Assembly: GCA_963712715.1 (NCBI GenBank)
Contig: CAVQJI010000016.1
Coordinates: 1 to 64,000 of the forward strand
Reading direction: 5' to 3'
Length of the DNA: 64,000 nt
DNA from: JAFEDN01 sp963712715
GTDB taxonomy: Bacteria > Pseudomonadota > Gammaproteobacteria > Coxiellales > Coxiellaceae
Under the pieces are notes generated by a model, which had not been told where the DNA came from, ran no database searches, and saw nothing but the letters and a program-made list of their open reading frames with translations. Shown in pieces: positions 1 to 7,847 of this stretch. Numbering within the stretch: position 1 is the stretch's first letter; each line of letters begins with the position of its first letter. A program made the translations under genes and the position numbers.

Positions 1-89
1 TTTAGGCTTGTCAACACTAATTTCAAACTTTTTTATCAAAAATTCCATGAAAATTTCAGTTTCATTTTCAATTATTATTTTTCAATTAC

Positions 90-1289
90 TTACGCACCGG
101 AAACTTTTACTTTCCTGAACTTTTTACCAACCTGGTAAATATGAGCTTCGCCCGCGCTAATTTGTAATCTCTTATCGGTAACGCGCTCGCCGTCGATCTT
201 TATTGCGCCTTCCGCGAGCTTGCGGAAGCCTTCCGAGTTACTGGTGATCAATTCCGCGGAGCGCAGTAAATCCATCAATCCCAGACTGGCTATATTCACC
301 AATTCTAAAACGGGTAGATTTTCAGGAAGGCCACCTTTACTAATATTTGAGTAATCATCCCATGCCAATTGTGCCGCCTGCCTGTCGTGGAAACGTTCGA
401 CGATCTCCATCGCCAGGCGCGCCTTGGCAGCCTGTGGCAGCAAAACGCCGGTGTGCACCTGCTGGCGCCACTCTTCGATAGTCTCTAACGGCTGAAAACT
501 CAGCAATTCGTAATATCGCCACATTAAAACATCGCTAATGGACATCATTTTATCGAACATATCTTTAGGAGATTCATTAATGCCAATGTAGTTTCCCAGC
601 GATTTCGACATTTTGTTAACACCATCCAGTCCTTCCAGCAATGGCATAGTGAGGACAATTTGCGGCCTTTGACCAAAGTGTTTTTGTAATTCGCGACCCA
701 TCAATAAATTAAAACGTTGATCGGTGCCGCCGAGCTCAACGTCGGCTTTCATTGCCACGGAGTCATAACCTTGCAATAAAGGATATAGAAATTCGTGGAT
801 GGCAATGGGCGTGTTGCTGGTGTAGCGCTTATTAAAATCATCGCGCTCCAGCATTCGTGCAACCGTGTGCGTGGAAGCGAGACGAATTAAATCCACTGCC
901 GATTGTTTTTCCATCCATTCCGAATTGTACATCACTGTGGTTTTTTGACGATCCAGAATTTTAAATATCTGCTCCTGATAAGTTTTAGCATTCGCCAATA
1001 CCTGTTCTCGAGTCAGCGGCGGGCGGGTGGCGTTTTTTCCACTGGGATCACCGATCATCGCCGTAAAATCGCCAACCAAAAACAATATCTGATGACCTAA
1101 TTGTTGAAATTGCCGCAGCTTATTAAGCAATACAGTATGTCCCAAATGAATATCGGGAGCCGTGGGATCAAATCCCAATTTAATTCGTAACGGTTTACCT
1201 TCGCGGAATCGTTCCATTAATTCCGGTTCCAGCAAAATGTCTACGGCGCCGCGTTTAATTTCGTTAAAATCCTGCTCAATTGTTGTCAT
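90..1289 (-). CDS. tyrS: Tyrosyl-tRNA synthetase
   Basis: Class I aminoacyl-tRNA synthetase that charges tRNA-Tyr in the cytoplasm. The 399-residue protein carries the HIGH-type signature as HLGH near residue 48, the KMSKS loop intact (NKMSKSLGNY) near residue 230, and a C-terminal S4-like RNA-binding segment (GAIKIDGERVTDK). The length fits the bacterial TyrZ-like branch. The ATG at 1289 is the natural start because the two class I motifs lie at usual distances from it. It is divergent from the M23 peptidase gene with about 80 bases between, an arrangement common in gammaproteobacteria. Confidence 0.97.
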   Translation of the reverse strand: MTTIEQDFNEIKRGAVDILLEPELMERFREGKPLRIKLGFDPTAPDIHLGHTVLLNKLRQFQQLGHQILFLVGDFTAMIGDPSGKNATRPPLTREQVLANAKTYQEQIFKILDRQKTTVMYNSEWMEKQSAVDLIRLASTHTVARMLERDDFNKRYTSNTPIAIHEFLYPLLQGYDSVAMKADVELGGTDQRFNLLMGRELQKHFGQRPQIVLTMPLLEGLDGVNKMSKSLGNYIGINESPKDMFDKMMSISDVLMWRYYELLSFQPLETIEEWRQQVHTGVLLPQAAKARLAMEIVERFHDRQAAQLAWDDYSNISKGGLPENLPVLELVNIASLGLMDLLRSAELITSNSEGFRKLAEGAIKIDGERVTDKRLQISAGEAHIYQVGKKFRKVKVSGA

Positions 1290-1370
1290 ATTTCTGTACC
1301 AAATTTACAAAATGTAAAAATTAAAAACGAATTCTCGCCAAATAGATACGGCTATGCTACCTTTAACCTC

Positions 1371-2420
1371 ATGAAAACTGATCTTTATCACTCTAACCAT
1401 AAATTTACAGCGCTGTTGACGATGCTCATTGTGTTGATAGGTCTTTGTATATCCAGCGTGTTTTTATTGTTCAACATTAATTCGGAATTTACCCCGGCTA
1501 CATTGCCTGTCGTTAACAACGCAGAGGCACATGAACAAACCGGTTTAGGTAATGCGATTGCGTCAGGCGATGCACCTATCTTAACTGATCAGCACTCACA
1601 ATGGGAAGCTCAGCTTAACCAGGCGCCTACCCTGCCCAGGGATACAGCGTCACAGAAATTATTTTTTGCCAGCTCGGCACACCTTAAAACAACTTCTACT
1701 ATTTACCGGCAAGTACAAAACATTTTTAAAGGCGTGGCGCCTCTGCATTCACAGTTACGTCATGGTGAACGATTTAGTGTGATTTATGATCAAGCGGGAC
1801 GTATTCTGCTGGCGACTCTGACGCTTCATCGTCACACCTTTGAAGCCGTCCGCTTTACTGATTCCAGAGGTTACACCGGGTATTATACCCCTACCGGGCA
1901 GGCCTTATTTAAATCGCTGTTTTTAACAACCCCGGTCAATTATACCCGAATCAGCGACCGCTTCTCCCTCCATCGCTGGCACCCCATTTTACATATTACC
2001 CGGCCTCACTACGGAATTGATTACGCAGCTCCCACCGGCACTCCGATTCGCGCTATCAGCAGCGGCCGTGTCAGCTACACCGGTTGGAATGGCGGTTATG
2101 GCAATACCGTGATTATAAATCATGGTAGCCGTTATCAATCCTTATACGCCCATATCCGTCGTCATAGCTATGCGGTAAAATCAGGGCAGTGGGTAAGACA
2201 GGGTCAAATAATTGGCTATGTTGGGAGTACCGGTTTAGCCACTGGACCCCATTTACACTTTGGCCTTTACGAATATGGCCGGGCTATCAATCCCGCTCTG
2301 GTATTACCCAAATCAAACCCACCGATCAGCGTAGCCCAGGACGATCTTGAGGATTTTCTTGCGCAAACCAACCGTTTATTGACGAAACTTGCCCTTGCCG
2401 AAAACCATTACATGGTATAA
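1371..2420 (+). CDS. M23 family metallopeptidase (MepM-like murein endopeptidase)
   Basis: Predicted periplasmic peptidoglycan endopeptidase of the LytM/M23 type, anchored by one N-terminal membrane segment (about residues 14-35). The zinc site is visible as H213-x3-D217 (HYGIDYAAPTGTP) and the H294-L-H296 motif (GPHLHFGLYEYG). The region between anchor and catalytic domain (residues 90-200) resembles the N-terminal OapA/MepM-type region that precedes the peptidase. At 349 residues it is a little shorter than E. coli MepM. Divergent from tyrS, as in many gammaproteobacteria. The symbol is withheld because several paralogous M23 peptidases exist. Confidence 0.9.
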   Translation: MKTDLYHSNHKFTALLTMLIVLIGLCISSVFLLFNINSEFTPATLPVVNNAEAHEQTGLGNAIASGDAPILTDQHSQWEAQLNQAPTLPRDTASQKLFFASSAHLKTTSTIYRQVQNIFKGVAPLHSQLRHGERFSVIYDQAGRILLATLTLHRHTFEAVRFTDSRGYTGYYTPTGQALFKSLFLTTPVNYTRISDRFSLHRWHPILHITRPHYGIDYAAPTGTPIRAISSGRVSYTGWNGGYGNTVIINHGSRYQSLYAHIRRHSYAVKSGQWVRQGQIIGYVGSTGLATGPHLHFGLYEYGRAINPALVLPKSNPPISVAQDDLEDFLAQTNRLLTKLALAENHYMV

Positions 2421-2690
2421 AAATTGTATTTTATATTCTAAAAGTGCTATAATTATAGATGAAGGGAGACAATAGATAACTGTTCCTGGCTGAATCGATA
2501 CTTTTTTAAGTTCGATTAGAATGTGTAAGTCAGTATTAAGGTATATATGCTATAAGGACAGCCCGTAAAGGGAAGATGTCCCTCTTGGGATTATCACCTG
2601 ATACTACTTCCATTCGAAAATTTTTTCAGAAAGGATCCAGAGCCAGAAGTTACCTATTTCTTCCTTCTTTTTTTATACTATATTTACGCT
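2421..2690. other. Intergenic region, no gene recognised
   Basis: No convincing coding frame. Around 2555-2600 there are short GC-rich inverted segments (GGACA with TGTCC; GGGA with TCCC) ahead of a T-rich stretch leading to the serine hydrolase gene. They might belong to a 5' untranslated leader or small RNA, but the pairing is too short to call. Confidence 0.3.
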
Positions 2691-4013
2691 ATGAGTTTTC
2701 CAAAATTAGATAAACTAGCGCGACGATACCGGAGTGTATTAACCGGTTTATTAATTTTAAATTTCTGCACTATTCCACAGACTTTGGCGGCGGAAAGCCG
2801 ACATTACCCTCCCGGAACACGCCAAATTTACATTTCTAACCGTCCGGAAATTCGCCCGGAGGCGCTGACAAAAATTGCGCCGCTGGTGGAAAAATCGATA
2901 GCCGACGGTTATTACCCTGGCGCAGTCATACTGGTTGGCCACCGGGGTCAAATTATTTACCGGGGAGTTTTCGGAAATAAACGCATCACGCCTGACATTG
3001 CGCCCATGGAATTTAATACCCTTTTTGATATGGCGTCCCTCACCAAAGTCATCGTAACGACTACCGCAATCATGCAGCTGATTGAAAACGGACAACTCGA
3101 TTTGGATGCACCGGTTGCGAAATATTGGCCGGCTTTTGCGCACAATGGCAAAGAAAATGTCACCGTGCGGGAATTATTGACCCACACTTCCGGCTTCCAG
3201 GCTATTCTTCCCCCGTGGGAAGCGCCTCAGGATAAGAAACAGTTGTATACTGCCGGTTTACATCAAGTTGAAGAAATTGGACTGAGCAATCCGCCGGGAA
3301 AGGTTTTCACCTATAGTGATATCAATTTTGTCACGCTGGGTTACCTTGTGGAACTCATTTCCGGAGAACATTTAGCGGATTATGCGCAGACCCATATCTT
3401 CAAACCACTCGGTATGAAATCTGCTACTTTTTTACCGCCGGCGGAAGAAAAGGATCTTATCGCTCCCACTTATTCACCGGATGACGCGCAGGCCCGATGG
3501 GGACAGGTGAATGACCCAACCACCTCGAGAATGGGCGGAGTCAATGGTATGGCCGGACTGTTCGCCAATGCAGGGGATCTGGGAATTTTTTTACAGTGCC
3601 TGCTGGATGGCGGCCATATTAGCGGCCGCAAATACTTATTAGGCCCTTTAACTGTGCTCAAAATGACAACTGCACAGACCCCCTCAGGTATGCTGGAAAT
3701 CCGAGGATTAGGCTGGGATATTGATTCCTCTTTTTCTAATCGCGGGGTGTTATTGCCGGTCGGATCATACGGACATACCGGTTGGACAGGAACGGCCGTG
3801 TGGGCCGATCCCTTTACTCAAACCTGGATTGTGATTTTGGCCAGCCGCACCCACCCTTCCATGCCGCTTAAAAATCAGTTGATTGAAGACCGCCGCGCCA
3901 TCGCCAACATCGTCGCCGGCAGTTTGACCGACGTTGACATTCGCAATCTCAAAACCACCGGCGCAGGTGAACTCAATTACTCTTACTCTAAAAAAGCGCT
4001 TCCCAGCCAATAA
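2691..4013 (+). CDS. Secreted serine hydrolase, beta-lactamase/EstB-like family
   Basis: Beta-lactamase-superfamily (class C-like) hydrolase, probably periplasmic. A signal peptide is evident: basic start (KLDKLARRYR), hydrophobic core at residues 17-33, and a likely cleavage site after TLAA. The catalytic SxxK is S116-L-T-K119 (FDMASLTK), the second motif is Y208-S-D (FTYSDINF), and HTGWTG near residue 364 fills the KTG position. This set is usual for EstB esterases, D-aminopeptidases and penicillin-binding proteins, so the substrate cannot be named; a real beta-lactamase is unlikely. It stands alone, with 270 bases upstream and no operon partner. Confidence 0.88.
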   Translation: MSFPKLDKLARRYRSVLTGLLILNFCTIPQTLAAESRHYPPGTRQIYISNRPEIRPEALTKIAPLVEKSIADGYYPGAVILVGHRGQIIYRGVFGNKRITPDIAPMEFNTLFDMASLTKVIVTTTAIMQLIENGQLDLDAPVAKYWPAFAHNGKENVTVRELLTHTSGFQAILPPWEAPQDKKQLYTAGLHQVEEIGLSNPPGKVFTYSDINFVTLGYLVELISGEHLADYAQTHIFKPLGMKSATFLPPAEEKDLIAPTYSPDDAQARWGQVNDPTTSRMGGVNGMAGLFANAGDLGIFLQCLLDGGHISGRKYLLGPLTVLKMTTAQTPSGMLEIRGLGWDIDSSFSNRGVLLPVGSYGHTGWTGTAVWADPFTQTWIVILASRTHPSMPLKNQLIEDRRAIANIVAGSLTDVDIRNLKTTGAGELNYSYSKKALPSQ

Positions 4014-4105
4014 CTCCAATTTTCTTCTTGTCCCCACAGCATTTTTTTGTTAGCTTATTCGTTAGGTTTTTTACGAAGTATTAAAATTAATAGGGGGATT
4101 TATTT

Positions 4106-5557
4106 ATGCGTATTCATGTTGAACACAAATTACCGGAATTTAAAGGTTTCACAATTGATCTACCTGAATCCAGACTAACACTTTTTACTTTTCCAATGCC
4201 GGCCTTTGGAATTGTTTCGGCGATAGTTCATGAATATGCTGTCCGCGGACAAAATATTTTACCCTGTACATTTACTATTAAAAAACCGGATGGTAATTAT
4301 CCAATTACCCAGAGAGACGTTCGTGGATACCTGAATGACCACCATCGTTTCGAAAGTGCGGAAAAGCAGATTACTCTTGAGATTATCCCTTCTCGCAACT
4401 CCCCCCACGTTATCAAATCTATTGCAGTACCCCTTCCTATTCGTAGTGATATTTCAGAATTGTTCTATAACCCACAAGGTGGTATTGATGAAATTATGGA
4501 ACCGCTAACAGGAGTCACTGAACCCATTATAGGCGGTTCTCTCGATGAAATGGGAATTAATAAATTAAGTTTAATCATAGACGAAAGCCCTACCATAAAT
4601 AATTTATGCATTAATGGCGTCACCGAGAAAGGAGCAACAGCCCTTATAAATATGTTAAGAGAAAATTTTAAACTTAAAACCTTTGAAATAAGTGAAATTT
4701 CCTGCCGTAAGGACGTGGAGGCGAATTTATACACACTACTGATTAAAACACTGGAAGACAATTTACGCTTCAAAAATTTTAAAATCTGTGCCTATAGCAA
4801 AAACGAATTTTTCTTTCTTTCTCGGGAAGCCAGGCTGAGGAAATCTGCCCGGCTTGCTTATTTTAATTTTTATTTGATAAAAGAACTTTTTCAATTGTTG
4901 TTGCCACTGGCAAACTCCCTTGTTGAAATAATACATGAATATTTATCAACCGATGATTTTCTTGTCTCAGAAGATTTGAATTCGGCATTTATGTATTACT
5001 TAATGCCTCAGATTGCCTGGAAAAAACTAAATGATCAGGGAGCCTACACACTCGATTTCTCTTCAGAAAAAGAATTGAAAGATTTTCATGGCGAATTTAT
5101 TTCTGAAATGAAAGGCATAGATTTAGTCACTAAAGATAATTTGGAAAATAAAAAACTCCCAGAAGTCAAAACAATGAATCCTTATCAATCATTCATTTCC
5201 AGAAGGCAAGCTCATCCAATACATGACAAAAATCTTTTGAGGAATAAAAGACTTTCAGAAGCCGCGACAATCGGGTTTAACGAACCCTACAGATGTATAA
5301 TAGACCCTGCTTTCTGTAACAGGATAAGGCTTGAAATACCGGTTCAACTATGGATCTTCATTTTTGCTCAAAATAAACAACTTCTAAAACAATTTCAAAA
5401 AATCAGCATTCCTGTTTCCAAATCAACGACTTTAGACCAGCAAGCACATAATATGTATAATTCCTATAATAAATTTACTGTTTGTGCCGGATCCAAAAAA
5501 CAAAAGGCGGCGGATATAAACTCTTCCAAAAAAGATATCACGTCGATGACTGTCTAA
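4106..5557 (+). CDS. Orphan protein with leucine-rich-repeat-like segment, effector-like
   Basis: No family recognised. The start follows a clear ribosome site (AGGGGG, 8 bases ahead). Residues about 150-240 read like ribonuclease-inhibitor-type leucine-rich repeats (INNLCINGVTEKGATALINML, then LKTFEISEI and FKNFKI). Residues about 250-300 form a hydrophobic helical stretch (LLPLANSLVEIIHEYLS), faintly like the helical modules of Legionellales host-directed proteins. The C-terminal third is polar and Lys-rich with no signal peptide. Convergent with the next orphan gene. A translocated effector is an inference from composition and context only. Confidence 0.75.
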   Translation: MRIHVEHKLPEFKGFTIDLPESRLTLFTFPMPAFGIVSAIVHEYAVRGQNILPCTFTIKKPDGNYPITQRDVRGYLNDHHRFESAEKQITLEIIPSRNSPHVIKSIAVPLPIRSDISELFYNPQGGIDEIMEPLTGVTEPIIGGSLDEMGINKLSLIIDESPTINNLCINGVTEKGATALINMLRENFKLKTFEISEISCRKDVEANLYTLLIKTLEDNLRFKNFKICAYSKNEFFFLSREARLRKSARLAYFNFYLIKELFQLLLPLANSLVEIIHEYLSTDDFLVSEDLNSAFMYYLMPQIAWKKLNDQGAYTLDFSSEKELKDFHGEFISEMKGIDLVTKDNLENKKLPEVKTMNPYQSFISRRQAHPIHDKNLLRNKRLSEAATIGFNEPYRCIIDPAFCNRIRLEIPVQLWIFIFAQNKQLLKQFQKISIPVSKSTTLDQQAHNMYNSYNKFTVCAGSKKQKAADINSSKKDITSMTV

Positions 5558-5624
5558 ATTCACAGATTGTGAATAGCCATGGATTGCTACAGTTGCGATC
5601 AGCCGAGGAGAACGTGCACATTCC

Positions 5625-6506
5625 TTACAGAAAATTTAAGTTACTATCCCAATTAGGATCTAAATTTTCATATCCCTCACTCTCAGGAAATTCAAAAGTG
5701 AGAATATCATTTAAATCCAAAGTGAAATTGGGAGAAGCAGGAATATTCTTTGGCGATTTAAATAACTTCTGCTCATTGTAATTTTCTGCTGTGGGTTTTC
5801 CTTCTGGTAAAAATTTTCCAAGCTTGCGTTTTTTGCCAAGCTTGGGTTTTTCATCAATTGAATTTAAGTCATTATCTTGCAAAATTTTATTAACATGATT
5901 TTTGACGCCCCACTTACAAAACCAATTACCAATCAATACATAGGTAATCGTATCGCGAAAATTATTATCTTCCTCATTAAAAATTAATGACTCCGGTAAA
6001 GAATCATAAAATGGATAAGTCGTATTTTTCTCTTCCCTACATTGATTATCGACGTATATAACTTCGTCTTGAGTCGCAAAAAAATAAAGACAATGCCCGG
6101 TAAGAGTATAGTTATTCCTATATAACGTTAACAAACCATGAACAAAACCTGATACTTCCTTAGACGCCTCTTCACGAAGGGACTTATCCATCTTTTTAAG
6201 CAAAGTAGATTGGAATAATAAAGGCCGGCGATTGTCCATTAATGATTTAAATTTTTCAAATTGCTTAGGTCTCAATCCAATCATAGAAGTTGAAATGTTG
6301 AAGTCATAGGCAAATAAAGTTTCTTTATCCTTACTACCGGTAGGGATAGGCCCTGTTGGCAAAATTCCTTTTTGTACGAATTGTGCAATTCCGTAACATT
6401 GCAAAGCACAATCTTCTTTGTTGTCATCATTACGTTGAGTATCGAGCACATCTTTGAGTTCTTTTTTAAGAAAAGCAGACATAGCCCCTTTTTTTGTTTT
6501 CTTCAT
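5625..6506 (-). CDS. Orphan protein, possible papain-like cysteine protease effector
   Basis: No family is certain. The 293-residue protein has a papain-like layout: Cys33 or Cys37 in EDCALQCYGIAQF starting a helix, then Gly-His138 opening a beta strand (GHCLYFFAT), then Asp153 in VIYVDNQ. Cys, then GH, then Asp about 15 residues later is the order and spacing of YopT/C58-type proteases. Residues 222-230 (PKLGKKRKLG) look like a nuclear localisation signal. No signal peptide. The start is supported by AAAGG about 7 bases upstream. A phased TTAA site lies about 70 bases upstream at 6578-6603. Function as a protease is a hypothesis. Confidence 0.72.
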   Translation of the reverse strand: MKKTKKGAMSAFLKKELKDVLDTQRNDDNKEDCALQCYGIAQFVQKGILPTGPIPTGSKDKETLFAYDFNISTSMIGLRPKQFEKFKSLMDNRRPLLFQSTLLKKMDKSLREEASKEVSGFVHGLLTLYRNNYTLTGHCLYFFATQDEVIYVDNQCREEKNTTYPFYDSLPESLIFNEEDNNFRDTITYVLIGNWFCKWGVKNHVNKILQDNDLNSIDEKPKLGKKRKLGKFLPEGKPTAENYNEQKLFKSPKNIPASPNFTLDLNDILTFEFPESEGYENLDPNWDSNLNFL

Positions 6507-6577
6507 TCTATTACCTTTACAACCTACTATACTTATATTTAATTTATAAATTTTCTTACAAGATTATACTTTATTTA

Positions 6578-6603
6578 TTAAGGAAAAATTAAATGATTAT
6601 TAA
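6578..6603 (-). promoter_or_regulatory. Phased TTAA triplet, PmrA-box-like
   Basis: TTAA occurs at 6578, 6589 and 6600, exactly 11 bases apart. Read toward the gene, the downstream pair is TTAAT-TTTTCC-TTAAT, close to the tandem cTTAATatT repeat I recall for PmrA sites upstream of Legionella and Coxiella effector genes. It sits about 70 bases ahead of the gene starting at 6506. The stretch is AT-rich, so chance is possible, but the same phasing recurs at 39678 and 34995. Confidence 0.5.
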
Positions 6604-6685
6604 TTTAACCCGAGCGAAAACTGGAGCTGACGGTTTTCAAGTATTGCGTTTTTGAAACAATGAAGTATCCCTCTCACCCGCCGCG

Positions 6686-6910
6686 CTACGCGCGTCGACC
6701 TCTCCCACGGGCAAGCGCTCTAAGCCCTTTAGTGTCGCTTTCATATACCCGTTTAGAGGATTTTATTTCAATAGCAACTTCCATGTTTCCTGGAATAAAA
6801 TCAACTTCTTGTCCGGTGCTGGTGCGCCAATAGTGTAGCAGCGGTTCCGGATTGCGGTATGCCTGGAATGCTTTTAATTCGATCAATAAGAAATGTTCGA
6901 AAGACTTGCC
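6686..6910 (-). pseudogene. Remnant of a DUF4143-type AAA ATPase
   Basis: The reading frame SFEHFLLIELKAFQAY followed by LLHYWRTSTGQEVDFI matches the C-terminal nuclease-like half (FEHF, YWRS/T, EVDF, EIK) of DUF4143 ATPases, and aligns with the intact ATPase at 28175-29341 in this window. The ATPase half is missing: a stop codon lies just upstream of the conserved block, and the 3' end runs into a GC-rich repeat (ARGRGRRA). It is a decayed fragment, not a 66-residue gene. Confidence 0.75.
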
Positions 6911-7027
6911 AAATTACGGTGGGTGGGATAAGTTGACCTCTTTACACCAGTTCAGCATTAAAATTTAACTTAATTGATTGATTTTTGGCCCGATTGCCGT
7001 GGATTTCTTTATACGAAACAGTCCGGG

Positions 7028-7684
7028 TTACGGATTATGAATCGCCGCGGCATTTGTCACCAGGATTGCTCCTGCGTCGCGCATCGCTGTCAGTGCGCTC
7101 TGGGTGGTGGCGGGGGTCAAACCGCGGCAGGCGGCCATATTCACGATTACCTGAAAATTCGCGCGCAATAATTGCATCACGGTGGTTTTGACGCAATAAT
7201 CAGTGGCCAATCCACCGGCGATCACCGTGGTGACCGACTTTTGGCGCAAAAACTCAATGACGCCGGTACTCAAACGTTCGGCGACATCGTGATAGCAGGC
7301 GCCATACGGGTGCATATCCAGTTCCACCCCTTCCCAAATAAAATAATCGTATTCGGTAATTTTAGGCAGGCCGTCAATTAATTCAAAACCAGGCGTGCCC
7401 GCAACGGCATGCGGAGGCCATCGCACATCGACATTGTCGCCGATGATGGGACTTAAGACGGGATGCTCTTCATCCGCAACCCACACGGCCCGGGAATTGT
7501 GGGCTTCTTTAGAGCCGATGCGAAACCGGGCTTTTTCGGCCTGAAGATTGAGTTCCGCAACAATCTGATCTCCCCCACTGACTGGCAATTCTTCTGGACA
7601 CAAAGGCGTAAATGTTTTTTGAGCGTGGACATCAAAACTGGCCACAAAAGATTTTTCCGGAATTTGAATTGATTTCAGTTTCAT
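7028..7684 (-). CDS. pncA: Nicotinamidase (cysteine hydrolase family)
   Basis: Isochorismatase-fold hydrolase converting nicotinamide to nicotinate for NAD salvage. The N-terminal Asp appears in ASFDVHAQKTF, and the nucleophilic Cys in IAGGLATDYCVKTT, the usual PncA signature. The frame is open further upstream, but those residues come from a palindromic repeat (7716-7804). The ATG at 7684, preceded by AGGTGG at about 9 bases, gives a normal 218-residue protein. It lies downstream of pncB, which uses its product, and is the last gene of the minus-strand gcv-pnc run. Confidence 0.92.
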   Translation of the reverse strand: MKLKSIQIPEKSFVASFDVHAQKTFTPLCPEELPVSGGDQIVAELNLQAEKARFRIGSKEAHNSRAVWVADEEHPVLSPIIGDNVDVRWPPHAVAGTPGFELIDGLPKITEYDYFIWEGVELDMHPYGACYHDVAERLSTGVIEFLRQKSVTTVIAGGLATDYCVKTTVMQLLRANFQVIVNMAACRGLTPATTQSALTAMRDAGAILVTNAAAIHNP

Positions 7685-7715
7685 ATAGTCATTCCACCTG
7701 ATTTTTAGGTTCGAC

Positions 7716-7804
7716 CCGTCATTGCGAGCGCCAGCGAAGCAATCCAGTGCAGAGCGTTGGCCAAAGTGCGAACTGGATTGCTTCGCTGGCGCTCGCAATG
7801 ACGG
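7716..7804. repeat. Palindromic repeat core (CCGTCATTGCGAGCG family)
   Basis: Inverted repeat with arms of roughly 35 bases (CCGTCATTGCGAGCGCCAGC against its complement) and a short centre, able to form a long hairpin. This copy lacks the outer terminal repeats seen at 27386, 53531 and 58339. It separates pncB from pncA inside the presumed operon and could affect transcript stability there. Confidence 0.85.
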
Positions 7805-7847
7805 ATTAATATCGAAAATTCATTCGCAATAACTATATCTGCATCCT

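Noticed and set aside
2691..4013. Antibiotic-resistance beta-lactamase
   Set aside because: Has SxxK and HTG but the esterase/peptidase-like YSD second motif and context; nothing specific for class C resistance enzymes.
6974..7671. Several plus-strand frames opposite pncA
   Set aside because: They mirror the nicotinamidase codons and have no ribosome site or family match.
7685..7798. Extended N-terminus of nicotinamidase
   Set aside because: The extra 38 codons are translated from the CCGTCATTGCGAGCG palindrome; the ATG at 7684 has a ribosome site and matches the family start.
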